A stretch of 64,000 nucleotides of DNA from Pseudomonadota bacterium. GTDB taxonomy: Bacteria; Pseudomonadota; Alphaproteobacteria; Rhizobiales; Xanthobacteraceae. The DNA lies in assembly GCA_023387735.1 (NCBI GenBank), contig JAEWHP010000036.1, positions 1 through 64,000 on the forward strand, in the 5' to 3' direction. The notes beneath the pieces were generated by a model. It searched no databases and was not told the origin of the DNA. It worked only from the letters and a program-made list of their open reading frames with translations. The translations under genes and the position numbers were made by a program. Below, piece after piece: positions 16,071-24,533 of this stretch. The first letter of the stretch is position 1, and every line of letters starts with the position of its first letter.

Positions 16071-16950
16071 CGCTTTCGCCCTTGCGCTTGTGCCGCGCCG
16101 ATTCCTCCTCGACATAGTCGAGGTTTTGGTCGAACACGATGCGTTCCTGTCCGGACAGCGCGATGAAGCGTTTTCCGCGCGTACGTCCGACCAGCGTCAG
16201 TCCGACCTGCCGCGCAAGCTCTACTCCCCACGCCGTAAACCCGGAGCGCGAAACCAGAATCGGAATCCCCATCCGCACCGTCTTGATCACCATCTCCGAG
16301 GTGAGGCGACCCGTGGTGTAGAGGATCTTGTCGGCGGGATCGACGCCGTGGCGATAGATCCAGCCCGCGATCTTGTCGACGGCGTTGTGGCGGCCGACGT
16401 CCTCGGTGTAGCAGACAGGCGTGCCTTCCTTGCACAGCACGCAGCCATGGATGGCGCCGGCTTCGAGATAGAGCGAGGGCATGGTGTTGATCGCATGCGT
16501 CATCTGGTAAAGCCAGGAGGTGCGCAATTCAGCCTTGGGCAATGCGACGCTTTCGACCGCCTCCAGCAGATCGCCGAACGCCGTGCCCTGCGCGCAGCCC
16601 GATGTCTGCGTGCGCTTCTTCAGCTTCGCCTCGAAGTTGGTATGGTGTTCGGTGCGCACCACCACCACCTGGAGATCGTCGTCATACTCGACCTCGGTGA
16701 CGACGTCGTCGTATTTCAGCATGTTCTGGTTCAGGAGATAGCCGAGCGCCAGATATTCCGGATAGTCGCCGATCGTCATCATGGTGACGATTTCCTGCGC
16801 GTTCAGATACAGCGTCAGCGGCCGTTCCACCGGCACCCGGATTTCTACCGCCGCACCGGTCTGCTCGGTCCCGGCGACGCGCTCGGTGAGGCGCGGATCC
16901 TCGGGATTGGGAACGATCAGGGGGGCGGGGGTTTTGTCGATTTTCATCAT
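16063..16950 (-). CDS. fdhD: Formate dehydrogenase accessory sulfurtransferase FdhD
   Basis: The product is 295 residues. FdhD moves sulfur from a cysteine desulfurase onto the bis-MGD cofactor before its insertion into formate dehydrogenase. Visible hallmarks are VPVERPLTLYLNAQEIVTMM, the catalytic-loop region SGCAQGTAFGDL, GCVLCKEGTPVCYTEDVGRHNA and the LTSEMVIK and SRSGFTAWG motifs. The loop has one Cys (about residue 131) where E. coli has CxxC, a variant also seen in other alphaproteobacteria as I recall. Two adjacent ATG codons are possible starts. It forms a two-gene unit with mobA, opposite in direction to the mobB side. Confidence 0.92.
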   Translation of the reverse strand: MMKIDKTPAPLIVPNPEDPRLTERVAGTEQTGAAVEIRVPVERPLTLYLNAQEIVTMMTIGDYPEYLALGYLLNQNMLKYDDVVTEVEYDDDLQVVVVRTEHHTNFEAKLKKRTQTSGCAQGTAFGDLLEAVESVALPKAELRTSWLYQMTHAINTMPSLYLEAGAIHGCVLCKEGTPVCYTEDVGRHNAVDKIAGWIYRHGVDPADKILYTTGRLTSEMVIKTVRMGIPILVSRSGFTAWGVELARQVGLTLVGRTRGKRFIALSGQERIVFDQNLDYVEEESARHKRKGESDD

Positions 16951-17020
16951 ATGGGCAGGTTAGCATGACTTTGTTCGAAGGCTGATATAAGCAGCAGATG
17001 ATGCAAATCACCATCTACTC

Positions 17021-17090
17021 CGTCATGGCCGGGAGCGCAGACAAGTTTACGTAGTCTGCGCAAAGCAGACTACTATGCCTGGGCATGACG
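17021..17090. repeat. Intergenic inverted repeat, second family
   Basis: Ends CGTCATGGCCGGG and CCTGGGCATGACG are near-complementary and enclose a perfect inner hairpin, AGTCTGC-GCAAA-GCAGACT. It lies between divergent fdhD and mobB. A shorter member with a 4-base loop is at 35332-35364. This looks like a rhizobial intergenic repeat rather than a terminator. Confidence 0.6.
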
Positions 17091-17122
17091 GCTGGGTACG
17101 AAGTTCCGGCTCGGAGAACGCA

Positions 17123-17650
17123 ATGAAAGTAATAGGCCTCGCGGGATGGAGCGGCGCCGGCAAGACCACCTTGCTGACGCGGGCGATACCGCATCTGCTG
17201 AAACAGGGCCTGCGCGTCTCCGTCATCAAGCATGCCCACCATGCCTTCGATGTCGACGTGCCCGGCAAGGATTCCTGGAAGCACCGCGAGGCCGGTGCGG
17301 CCGAGGTTCTGGTGTCGTCCAGCCAGCGCTGGGCGCTGATGCATGAACTGCGCGGCGCAGCCGAGCCGCGGTTGCCGGAACTGCTGGCCAAAATGTCGCG
17401 GGTCGATCTCGTCGTCGTCGAGGGATTCAAGCGCGAGCTACATCGCAAGATCGAGATCCACCGCGGCGCCAACGGCAAGCCGCTGCTGTTTCCGGACGAT
17501 CCCGGCATCGTCGGCATCGCCACCGACACAGCGATTGAAACTACGCTTCCCACGGCCCATCTCGATGATGTCGCAGCGGTCGCAGCCATGATGCTGAAAT
17601 CGGCGATCTCGATCGAAGACGTGCTGGCAAAATGCGAAGCTGAGGGCTGA
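17123..17650 (+). CDS. mobB: Molybdopterin-guanine dinucleotide biosynthesis adaptor MobB
   Basis: The product is 175 residues from ATG 17123 (CGGAGAA ribosome binding site). Walker A GWSGAGKTTLLTR lies at the N-terminus, then VSVIKHAHHAFDVDVPGKDS, a conserved MobB block, RWALMHEL and DLVVVEGFKRELHRKIE. MobB binds GTP and assists MobA in making the dinucleotide cofactor. It is 8 bases upstream of moeA and evidently co-transcribed with it and perhaps with the tusA-like and fdh genes. Confidence 0.92.
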   Translation: MKVIGLAGWSGAGKTTLLTRAIPHLLKQGLRVSVIKHAHHAFDVDVPGKDSWKHREAGAAEVLVSSSQRWALMHELRGAAEPRLPELLAKMSRVDLVVVEGFKRELHRKIEIHRGANGKPLLFPDDPGIVGIATDTAIETTLPTAHLDDVAAVAAMMLKSAISIEDVLAKCEAEG

Positions 17651-17658
17651 CCAGGCAG

Positions 17659-18915
17659 ATGGCGCAACTGTCCGACGATTGCTTTGCCTTCGGCGGCCCG
17701 ATGATGTCGGTCGATGAGGCCGTTGCGCTCATCGCCGAGCGCGTGACCCCGGTGCTGGACGTGGAGACGGTCGCGCTCGCCGGCGCTGACGGCCGCATCC
17801 TTGCGAAAGATGTTTCGGCGCCGCTGCCGCTGCCGCCGTTCACCAATTCCGCTGTCGACGGGTATGCCGTCGCGAGCCGCGACCTGCCGCAGAACGAAGC
17901 GCAGGCATTCGCAGTCACCGGACGCCTCCAGGCCGGCAGCGCTGCGAGCGCGCCGGTCAAGCCGGGGCAGGCGATGCGCATCTTTACCGGCGCACCGATG
18001 CCCGAGGGCGCCGACACCGTTTTCATGCAGGAAGACGTCCGCGTCGACGGCGACAAGGTCGTACTGCCTGCGGGACTGAAACCCGGCGCCAACGTACGCC
18101 CGGCAGGCGAGGACATTCCTGCAGGCCATGCTGCGTTGAAGGCCGGCCAGCGGCTGCGGCCGCAGGATGTCGCGCTGGTTGCAGCGTTCGGCCTGACGCA
18201 AGTCGATGTCGTCAGGCGCATTCGCGTGGCGGTGTTCTCCACCGGCGACGAACTGGCCTCGCCGGGCGAAGCGCGCGCCGCGCCGCAGCTGTTCGATTCC
18301 AACCGCTTCATGCTGATGGCGATGCTGGCCCGGCTCGGCTGCGACGTCAGCGACCTCGGCATTATCAGGGACGAACGCGCCGCGCTCGCGCGCGCACTGC
18401 AGGACGTCGCCGGCAAACATGATCTGATCCTCACCACCGGCGGCGTTTCGACCGGCGAAGAGGACCACGTCAAGGCGAGCGTCGAGAGCATCGGCCGCCT
18501 CGTGCTGTGGCGGATGGCGATCAAGCCGGGACGGCCTGTTGCCATGGGCATTATTGGCGGCACGCCGTTCATCGGCCTGCCGGGCAATCCGGTGGCGAGT
18601 TTCGTCACCTTCGTTCACGTGGTGAGGCCGACGATCCTGGCGCTTGCGGGCGCAAGGCAGGAGAAGCTGGTGCCGATGCCGGTTCGCGCCGGCTTCAGCT
18701 ACAAGAAGAAGATCGCGCGTCGCGAATATGTCCGCGTCAGCCTTCGCCGGGCCGCCGATGGCGCGCTCGAAGCGGAGAAATTTCCGCGCGAGGGTGCGGG
18801 GTTGTTGTCGTCGCTGGTCGATACCGATGGCCTGGTCGAGCTCGGCGAGGACGTAACATTGGTCGAGCCCGGGCAGACGGTCGGGTTCCTGTCCTACGCC
18901 AGCCTGATCTCATGA
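17659..18915 (+). CDS. moeA: Molybdopterin molybdenumtransferase MoeA (canonical)
   Basis: The product is 418 residues with the complete MoeA motif set: PPFTNSAVDGYAV, GDDK-type oxyanion loops, FSTGDELASPGEA, LFDSNRFML, TTGGVSTGEEDHVK, KPGRPVAMG and LPGNPVASF. It inserts molybdate (or tungstate) into adenylylated molybdopterin. It is the third MoeA-type protein in 6.6 kb and the only free-standing one with all active-site motifs. It directly follows mobB, and its stop abuts the tusA-like frame. Confidence 0.92.
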   Translation: MAQLSDDCFAFGGPMMSVDEAVALIAERVTPVLDVETVALAGADGRILAKDVSAPLPLPPFTNSAVDGYAVASRDLPQNEAQAFAVTGRLQAGSAASAPVKPGQAMRIFTGAPMPEGADTVFMQEDVRVDGDKVVLPAGLKPGANVRPAGEDIPAGHAALKAGQRLRPQDVALVAAFGLTQVDVVRRIRVAVFSTGDELASPGEARAAPQLFDSNRFMLMAMLARLGCDVSDLGIIRDERAALARALQDVAGKHDLILTTGGVSTGEEDHVKASVESIGRLVLWRMAIKPGRPVAMGIIGGTPFIGLPGNPVASFVTFVHVVRPTILALAGARQEKLVPMPVRAGFSYKKKIARREYVRVSLRRAADGALEAEKFPREGAGLLSSLVDTDGLVELGEDVTLVEPGQTVGFLSYASLIS

Positions 18916-18956
18916 TCGGCGTTGACGATGCGGATAGCCCTCGCCATGGTGCCAGC

Positions 18957-19196
18957 ATGACCACGACAAAACTCGACCTTGCCGGGCTTAAATGTCCGCT
19001 GCCGGCACTGAAGACGCGCAAGGCGCTCAAGACGCTGCCGCCGGGTGACAGGCTTGAAGTGCTGTGCACCGATCCATTGGCTGTCATCGACATCCCCAAT
19101 CTCATTCGCGAAACCGGCGACAAGGTCGAAATCGTCGAGCGTAGCGACAGCCGCATCGTGTTCATGATCGAAAAGGCGAACGTCTCCGCGGTTTGA
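18957..19196 (+). CDS. TusA-family sulfur carrier protein
   Basis: The product is 79 residues with the TusA/SirA signature: LAGLKCPLPALKTRKAL near the N-terminus (sulfur-binding Cys in CPxP), then LEVLCTDPLAVIDIPNL. Family members relay persulfide sulfur. Here, next to moeA and fdh genes and 2 kb from fdhD, a role in sulfuring the formate dehydrogenase cofactor is an attractive inference. The start is uncertain: an ATG at 18912 overlaps the moeA stop (ATGA) and would add 15 residues. The 18957 start gives the usual family N-terminus. Confidence 0.8.
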   Translation: MTTTKLDLAGLKCPLPALKTRKALKTLPPGDRLEVLCTDPLAVIDIPNLIRETGDKVEIVERSDSRIVFMIEKANVSAV

Positions 19197-19410
19197 CCGC
19201 TTCCCGGCATTCGAAATCTCTATCGATCGATGTCAAATGCAAATCGATGCGCATTAGCAATCGCAGCATGAGACGCCTTTATTGATCTCGGGATCATTTC
19301 GCGGTCTCATTCCTGTCATCAGGTAAGGCAGCACAGTGAAAGCCGCGGGCGCGAGTACGTCGCGACGATGCCAGCGAGTTAAATGCTTATTGTGACGGTA
19401 CAATTCGCTT

Positions 19411-19447
19411 GGCATCTGGCATACCAAAGATTAGACTCGATCTAATC
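19411..19447 (+). promoter_or_regulatory. Candidate operators upstream of formate dehydrogenase
   Basis: Two adjacent motifs end 26 bp before the fdhB start. TCTGGCATACCAAA resembles the TTGGTATACCAA dyad bound by many GntR/FCD-type regulators. GATTAGA-CTCGA-TCTAATC is a perfect 7-bp inverted repeat with a 5-bp spacer. A direct repeat TGGCATC/TGGCATA overlaps the first. No regulator gene is adjacent, so the binding factor is unknown. Confidence 0.4.
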
Positions 19448-19473
19448 CCGGTGCAGAGGACGAGACGCCATCC

Positions 19474-21180
19474 ATGAATGTCCATGACGTGCAGAAGGTC
19501 CGACAGTTCGAACATCCCGGCGCGGGACGGAAGCGGGCCAAGGCGACGCCGAAGGGCCGCCAGATCGACCCCACCGCCGCGCACGAGATCGAACTTCTGC
19601 TCGGCGACCGGCCGCGGCGGCGCGATCTCCTGATCGAGCACCTGCACCTGATCCAGGACAAGTATCACCAGATCTCCGCCGCCCATCTCGCAGCCCTTGC
19701 GGACGAGATGAAGCTGTCGTTTGCGGAAGTGTTCGAGACCGCGACCTTCTACGCGCATTTCGACGTGGTGAAGGAAGGCGAGTCCGATATCGCACCGCTG
19801 ACCATTCGCGTCTGCGACTCGCTGACCTGCGCCATGCTGGGCGCGGAAGAACTGCTCAGCGAGTTGCAGGACAAGTCCGGCCCCGGCATTCGCGTGGTGC
19901 GCGCGCCCTGCGTCGGATTCTGCGACAGCGCCCCGGTCGCCGAAGTCGGGCACCGCTATGTGCTCCATGCGACGCCGGCGGAGGTGCTCGACACCGCGGC
20001 GCGGGGCGAGATCCATCCCATCATCCCGGACTATGTCGATTACGATACCTATGTCAGCCACGGCGGCTACAAGCTGCTTGGTGACTTGCGCGCGGGGCGG
20101 GTCAGCAAGGAAGACATCCTCAAGGTGCTCGACGATTCCAGCCTGCGCGGGCTCGGCGGCGCAGGCTTTCCCACCGGCCGCAAGTGGCGGGCGGTGCTGG
20201 GCGAGCCGGGTCCGCGGCTGATGGCCGTCAATGGCGACGAGGGAGAGCCCGGCACGTTCAAGGATCGCTTCTACCTGCTGCGCGACGCGCACCGCTTCCT
20301 CGAAGGCACGCTGATTGCCGCGCATATCATCGACGCGGAAGACGTCTACATCTATCTGCGCGACGAATATCCTGCCGCGCTCAAACTGCTGCCGCTCGAG
20401 ATTGCAAAGCTGCCCCCGGGTGGTCCGCGCATTCACATGCGCCGCGGCGCCGGCGCCTATATCTGCGGCGAGGAGTCCGCGCTGCTCGAGAGCCTCGAGG
20501 GCAAGCGCGGCCTGCCGCGGCACAAGCCGCCTTATCCATTCCAGGTCGGGCTGTTTGGTTTGCCGACGCTGATCAACAATGTCGAGACGCTGTTCTGGGT
20601 GCGCGACATCGTCGAGAGGGGTGCCAGTTGGTGGAAGAGCCACGGCCGCAACGACCGCGTCGGCCTGCGCAGCTATTCGGTCTCGGGCCGCGTCAAAAAT
20701 CCCGGCGTCAAGCTGGCGCCGGCCGGGCTCACCGTGCGCGAACTGATCGACGAGTTCTGCGGCGGCATGGCCGACGGCCACACCTTCCGCGCCTACCTTC
20801 CGGGCGGCGCGTCGGGTGGCATCCTGCCGGCCTCGATGGACAACATCCCGCTCGATTTCGGCACGCTGGAAAAATACGGCTGCTTCATCGGCTCTGCCGC
20901 CGTCGTCATCCTGTCCGATCAGGACAGCGTGAAGGGCGCGGCGCTGAACCTGATGAAATTCTTCGAGGACGAAAGCTGCGGCCAGTGCACGCCCTGTCGC
21001 GTGGGCACGCAGAAGGCGGCGATCCTGATGGAGCGTCCGGTGTGGGATCGCGAACTGCTCGACCAGTTGAGCCAGGCCATGCGTGACGCGTCGATCTGCG
21101 GGCTCGGCCAGGCGGCCTCCAATCCGCTGTCGTGCGTCATCAAATATTTCCCCGACGAGTTCAAGGAAGCGGCGGAATGA
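19474..21180 (+). CDS. NAD-dependent formate dehydrogenase, fused gamma-beta subunit
   Basis: The product is 568 residues. Residues 1-170 are NuoE-like with [2Fe-2S] cysteines in VCDSLTCAM and APCVGFCDSAP. The rest is NuoF-like: RGLGGAGFPTGRKW and NGDEGEPGTFKDR for FMN/NADH, GAGAYICGEESALLESLEG, and the 4Fe-4S site ESCGQCTPCRVGT with a distant SICGLG. In the FdsGBA layout these are two proteins; the single fused chain matches the two-subunit type known from Methylorubrum Fdh1, which is tungsten-dependent. It passes electrons from the catalytic subunit to NAD. Its stop overlaps the alpha-subunit start (ATGA). Confidence 0.88.
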   Translation: MNVHDVQKVRQFEHPGAGRKRAKATPKGRQIDPTAAHEIELLLGDRPRRRDLLIEHLHLIQDKYHQISAAHLAALADEMKLSFAEVFETATFYAHFDVVKEGESDIAPLTIRVCDSLTCAMLGAEELLSELQDKSGPGIRVVRAPCVGFCDSAPVAEVGHRYVLHATPAEVLDTAARGEIHPIIPDYVDYDTYVSHGGYKLLGDLRAGRVSKEDILKVLDDSSLRGLGGAGFPTGRKWRAVLGEPGPRLMAVNGDEGEPGTFKDRFYLLRDAHRFLEGTLIAAHIIDAEDVYIYLRDEYPAALKLLPLEIAKLPPGGPRIHMRRGAGAYICGEESALLESLEGKRGLPRHKPPYPFQVGLFGLPTLINNVETLFWVRDIVERGASWWKSHGRNDRVGLRSYSVSGRVKNPGVKLAPAGLTVRELIDEFCGGMADGHTFRAYLPGGASGGILPASMDNIPLDFGTLEKYGCFIGSAAVVILSDQDSVKGAALNLMKFFEDESCGQCTPCRVGTQKAAILMERPVWDRELLDQLSQAMRDASICGLGQAASNPLSCVIKYFPDEFKEAAE

Positions 21181-23942
21181 CGAAGATCAAGTTCGAACTC
21201 GACGGTAAGCAAGTCGAGGCCAACGCCGGCGAAACCATCTGGCAGGTGGCAAAACGCCAGGGCCGGGACATCCCGCATCTGTGCTACTCGCCGGAGCCGG
21301 ACTACCGGCCCGACGGCAATTGCCGCGCCTGCATGGTCGAGATCGAGGGCGAGCGCGTGCTGGCCGCGTCCTGCAAGCGCCTGCCTGCCGTCGGCATGAA
21401 GGTGAAGACCGAGAGCGCGCGCGCGGTTGCCGCGCAGAAAATGGTGATGGAATTGCTCGTCGCCGATCAGCCGGCGCGCGCGACCTCGCATGATCCGGAT
21501 TCGAAATTCTGGCACTGGGCTGAAAAGGTCGAGGTGACCGAAAGCCGTTTCCCGGCCGCCGAGCGCTGGCGGGGCGACAGCAGCCATCCCGCGATGAGCG
21601 TCAATCTCGACGCCTGCATCCAGTGCGGCCTGTGCGTGCGCGCCTGCCGCGAGGTGCAGGTCAACGACGTCATCGGCATGGCCTATCGCAATGCCGACGC
21701 CAAGATCGTGTTCGATTTCGACGATCCGATGGGCGAGTCCACCTGCGTCGCCTGCGGCGAGTGCGTCCAGGCCTGCCCGACCGGCGCGCTGATGCCGTCG
21801 GTGATGCTCGACGAGAACCAGACCCGCGTCACCTATGCGGACAGGAAGGTCGATTCGCTGTGTCCGTTCTGCGGTGTCGGCTGCCAGGTCACCTATCAGG
21901 TCAAGGACGAGAAGGTGATCTATGCCGAGGGCCGCGACGGCCCCGCCAACCACAACCGCCTCTGCGTCAAGGGCCGCTTCGGCTTCGACTACATCCACCA
22001 CCCGCATCGCCTGACCAAGCCGCTGGTGCGGCTGCCGAATGCGAAGAAGGACGCCAACGACCAGGTCGATCCGGCCAATCCGTTCACGCATTTCCGCGAG
22101 GCCTCGTGGGAAGAGGCGCTGGATATCGCCGCGAAAGGCCTCGTGAAGATCCGCGACGAGAACGGCGTCAAGGCGCTCGCCGGCTTCGGCTCCGCCAAAG
22201 GCTCGAACGAAGAGGCGTACCTGTTCCAGAAGCTGGTGCGAACAGGATTCGGTTCCAACAATGTCGATCACTGCACGCGGCTGTGCCACGCCTCGTCGGT
22301 GGCGGCGCTGATGGAAGGCCTGAACTCCGGCGCGGTGTCGGCGCCGTTTGCCGCCGCCATGGACGCCGAGGTCATCATCGTTATCGGCGCCAATCCGACC
22401 GTGAACCACCCGGTGGCCGCGACCTACATCAAGAACGCGGCCAAGCGCGGCGCCAGACTGATCGTGATGGACCCGCGCAGGCAGTCGCTGTCGCGCCATG
22501 CCTGGAAGCATCTGGCCTTCAAGCCCGGCAGCGACGTCGCGATGCTGAACGCGATGCTGCACACCATCATCACCGAGGGGCTGACCGACCAGCAATACAT
22601 TGCCGGCTACACCGAAGGCTTTGACGAGCTCGCCGAGCGCATCAAGGAATTCCCGCCGGAGAAGATGGAGGCGATCTGCGGTATTCCGGCCGAGACGCTG
22701 AAGGAAGTGGCGCGGGTCTATGCGCGTTCGCAGGCCTCGATCATCTTCTGGGGCATGGGTATCAGCCAGCACATCCACGGCACGGATAATGCGCGCTGCC
22801 TGATCGCGCTGGCGCTGACGACGGGCCAGGTCGGGCGTCCCGGCACCGGGCTGCATCCGCTGCGTGGCCAGAACAATGTGCAGGGCGCCTCCGACGCCGG
22901 CCTGATCCCGATGTTCCTGCCGGACTATCAGCCGGTCGGCCGCACCGATCTGCGCGAACCCTTCGAGAAGCTGTGGCATCAGGATCTCGATCCGGTGCGC
23001 GGCTTGACGGTGGTCGAGATCATGAACGCGATCCACGCCGGCGAAATCAACGGCATGTATATCGAGGGCGAGAACCCCGCGATGTCGGATCCCGATCTGC
23101 AGCACGCGCGCGAGGCGCTCGCGAAGCTCGATCATCTCGTGGTGCAGGATCTCTTCGTCACCGAGACGGCGTTCCATGCCGACGTGATCCTGCCGGCTTC
23201 GGCATTTGCGGAAAAGTCCGGCACCTTCACCAATACCGACCGCCGCGTGCAGTTGGCGCGCGAGGTGATCCGGCCGCCCGGCGATGCGCGGCAGGATCTC
23301 TGGATCATCCAGGAGATCGGCAAGCGCATGGGGCTGCCGTGGAACTATGACGGTCCGGCCGACGTGTTCACCGAGATGACGCAGGTGATGCCGTCATTGA
23401 AGAACATCACCTGGGATCGTCTGGTGCGCGAGGGCGCGGTGACCTATCCGGTCGACGACCCGAACAAGCCCGGCAACGAGATCATCTTCACCACCGGTTT
23501 CCCGACCGCGAGCGGCCGCGGCAAGATCGTGCCGGCCAAGGTGATCGCGCCCGACGAGGTGCCCGACGCCGAATACCCGATGGTGCTGTCGACCGGCCGC
23601 GTGCTCGAGCACTGGCACACCGGCTCGATGACCCGCCGCGCCAGCGTGCTCGACCAGATCGAGCCCGAGGCGGTGGCGTTCATGTCGCCCAAGGACATGC
23701 GCAAGCTCAATGTCTGGCCCGGCGATTTCATCCGCCTGCAGACCCGCCGCGGCGCCGTCGAGGTCAAGGTCCGCTCCGACCGCGACGTGCCCGAGAACAT
23801 GGTGTTCATGCCGTTCTGCTACGCCGAGGCGGCGGCGAATTTGCTGACCAACCCGGCGCTCGATCCGTTCGGCAAGATTCCGGAGTTCAAGTTCTGCGCC
23901 GTGCGGGCGGAGAAGGCGGAGCTGCAGTCGGCGGCGGAGTAG
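21177..23942 (+). CDS. NAD-dependent formate dehydrogenase, catalytic alpha subunit
   Basis: The product is 921 residues from the overlapping ATG at 21177. The N-terminus is NuoG-like with [2Fe-2S] cysteines (CYSPEPDYRPDGNCRACMVE), then two ferredoxin clusters (CIQCGLCVRACRE; CVACGECVQACPTGAL). The molybdopterin oxidoreductase part starts at SLCPFCGVGCQVTYQ, has catalytic Cys370-His371 in DHCTRLCHASS, and ends in a dinucleotide-binding domain. It oxidises formate to CO2 on a bis-MGD W or Mo centre; no selenocysteine is used. Domain order and length fit the cytosolic NAD-linked class. Confidence 0.92.
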   Translation: MTKIKFELDGKQVEANAGETIWQVAKRQGRDIPHLCYSPEPDYRPDGNCRACMVEIEGERVLAASCKRLPAVGMKVKTESARAVAAQKMVMELLVADQPARATSHDPDSKFWHWAEKVEVTESRFPAAERWRGDSSHPAMSVNLDACIQCGLCVRACREVQVNDVIGMAYRNADAKIVFDFDDPMGESTCVACGECVQACPTGALMPSVMLDENQTRVTYADRKVDSLCPFCGVGCQVTYQVKDEKVIYAEGRDGPANHNRLCVKGRFGFDYIHHPHRLTKPLVRLPNAKKDANDQVDPANPFTHFREASWEEALDIAAKGLVKIRDENGVKALAGFGSAKGSNEEAYLFQKLVRTGFGSNNVDHCTRLCHASSVAALMEGLNSGAVSAPFAAAMDAEVIIVIGANPTVNHPVAATYIKNAAKRGARLIVMDPRRQSLSRHAWKHLAFKPGSDVAMLNAMLHTIITEGLTDQQYIAGYTEGFDELAERIKEFPPEKMEAICGIPAETLKEVARVYARSQASIIFWGMGISQHIHGTDNARCLIALALTTGQVGRPGTGLHPLRGQNNVQGASDAGLIPMFLPDYQPVGRTDLREPFEKLWHQDLDPVRGLTVVEIMNAIHAGEINGMYIEGENPAMSDPDLQHAREALAKLDHLVVQDLFVTETAFHADVILPASAFAEKSGTFTNTDRRVQLAREVIRPPGDARQDLWIIQEIGKRMGLPWNYDGPADVFTEMTQVMPSLKNITWDRLVREGAVTYPVDDPNKPGNEIIFTTGFPTASGRGKIVPAKVIAPDEVPDAEYPMVLSTGRVLEHWHTGSMTRRASVLDQIEPEAVAFMSPKDMRKLNVWPGDFIRLQTRRGAVEVKVRSDRDVPENMVFMPFCYAEAAANLLTNPALDPFGKIPEFKFCAVRAEKAELQSAAE

Positions 23943-23990
23943 GCCTCGCACGGAGCCCTTCGTCATTGTGAGACGCCGAGGGAGAAGGAT

Positions 23991-24070
23991 GTCATTCCGG
24001 GATGGTCCGAAGGACCAGACCCGGAATCTCGAGATTCCGGGTTCGATGCTTCGCATCGCCCCGGAATGAC
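23991..24070. repeat. 80-bp cloverleaf palindromic repeat, copy 2
   Basis: Base-for-base identical to 10874-10953 and in the same orientation. It lies 48 bp after the formate dehydrogenase operon and before kdp, where it may also limit read-through. Confidence 0.85.
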
Positions 24071-24231
24071 CGCCTCACTTGCACGTCCCGCGGCAGGCCG
24101 GTCTTTATGAAATTCCTATAACTCTCCCATCCCTTCCGCCTCGAAAACCTATGCGCGTGGTGGCACTTCAGCCGCTGCAAACGCGATAGCCACCACGTCG
24201 GCTCGCGGTCCACGTCGCACAGGAACATCCC

Positions 24232-24315
24232 ATGCTCGATATAGCCATGCTGGCGCTCGCGCTCGGCTTCTTCGTTGCAGGCATCGGTTACGCCTATGCT
24301 TGCGAACGCCTGTAA
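24232..24315 (+). CDS. 27-residue membrane micro-protein upstream of kdp
   Basis: The frame begins ATG CTC GAT ATA GCC and encodes a single hydrophobic helix (ALALGFFVAGIGYAYA) with a short CERL tail. It is first in a run of three micro-ORFs before kdpA, 12 bases before kdpF. Its size and build resemble KdpF, the stabilising peptide of the KdpABC pump. The exact start may be one base off. Unproven but positionally compelling. Confidence 0.5.
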   Translation: MLDIAMLALALGFFVAGIGYAYACERL

Positions 24316-24327
24316 CGGAGCAGCGCC

Positions 24328-24417
24328 ATGACCTTCGATTATTCGCTTGCCGGTCTCGTCTCGCTCGGCCTGCTGTTCTACCTCACCTACGCGCTGCTGC
24401 GGCCCGAACGCTTCTGA
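24328..24417 (+). CDS. kdpF: KdpF, small subunit of potassium-transporting ATPase
   Basis: The product is 29 residues, a single transmembrane helix (LVSLGLLFYLTYALLRPE) ending in RPERF. Length and the YALL-x-PE-x-F ending match KdpF, which stabilises the KdpABC complex in the inner membrane. It lies directly upstream of kdpA, separated by one more micro-ORF. Confidence 0.75.
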   Translation: MTFDYSLAGLVSLGLLFYLTYALLRPERF

Positions 24418-24424
24418 GGGCGCC

Positions 24425-24520
24425 ATGATCACGCTGCTCCAGGTCGTCCTGGCGTTCGTCGTCACCTCGGCGCTGCTGATCCTGCTGTTCCGCCTGCTGC
24501 TGCCCACAAGAAAATCCTGA
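24425..24520 (+). CDS. 31-residue membrane micro-protein between kdpF and kdpA
   Basis: An ATG at 24425 with a GAGGG ribosome binding site encodes one strongly hydrophobic helix (VVLAFVVTSALLILLFRLLL) and a basic tail PTRKS. It fills most of the 116-bp gap between kdpF and kdpA. It may be a second KdpF-like or regulatory peptide; I know no named family. Confidence 0.45.
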   Translation: MITLLQVVLAFVVTSALLILLFRLLLPTRKS

Positions 24521-24533
24521 AGGGTTTCCCACC

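Noticed and set aside
20919..23177. A 752-residue antisense frame across the formate dehydrogenase genes
   Set aside because: This is a high-GC shadow, His/Arg-rich and opposite well-defined FdhB/FdhA coding. Similar long shadows lie opposite treS, glgX, kdpB and kdpD.
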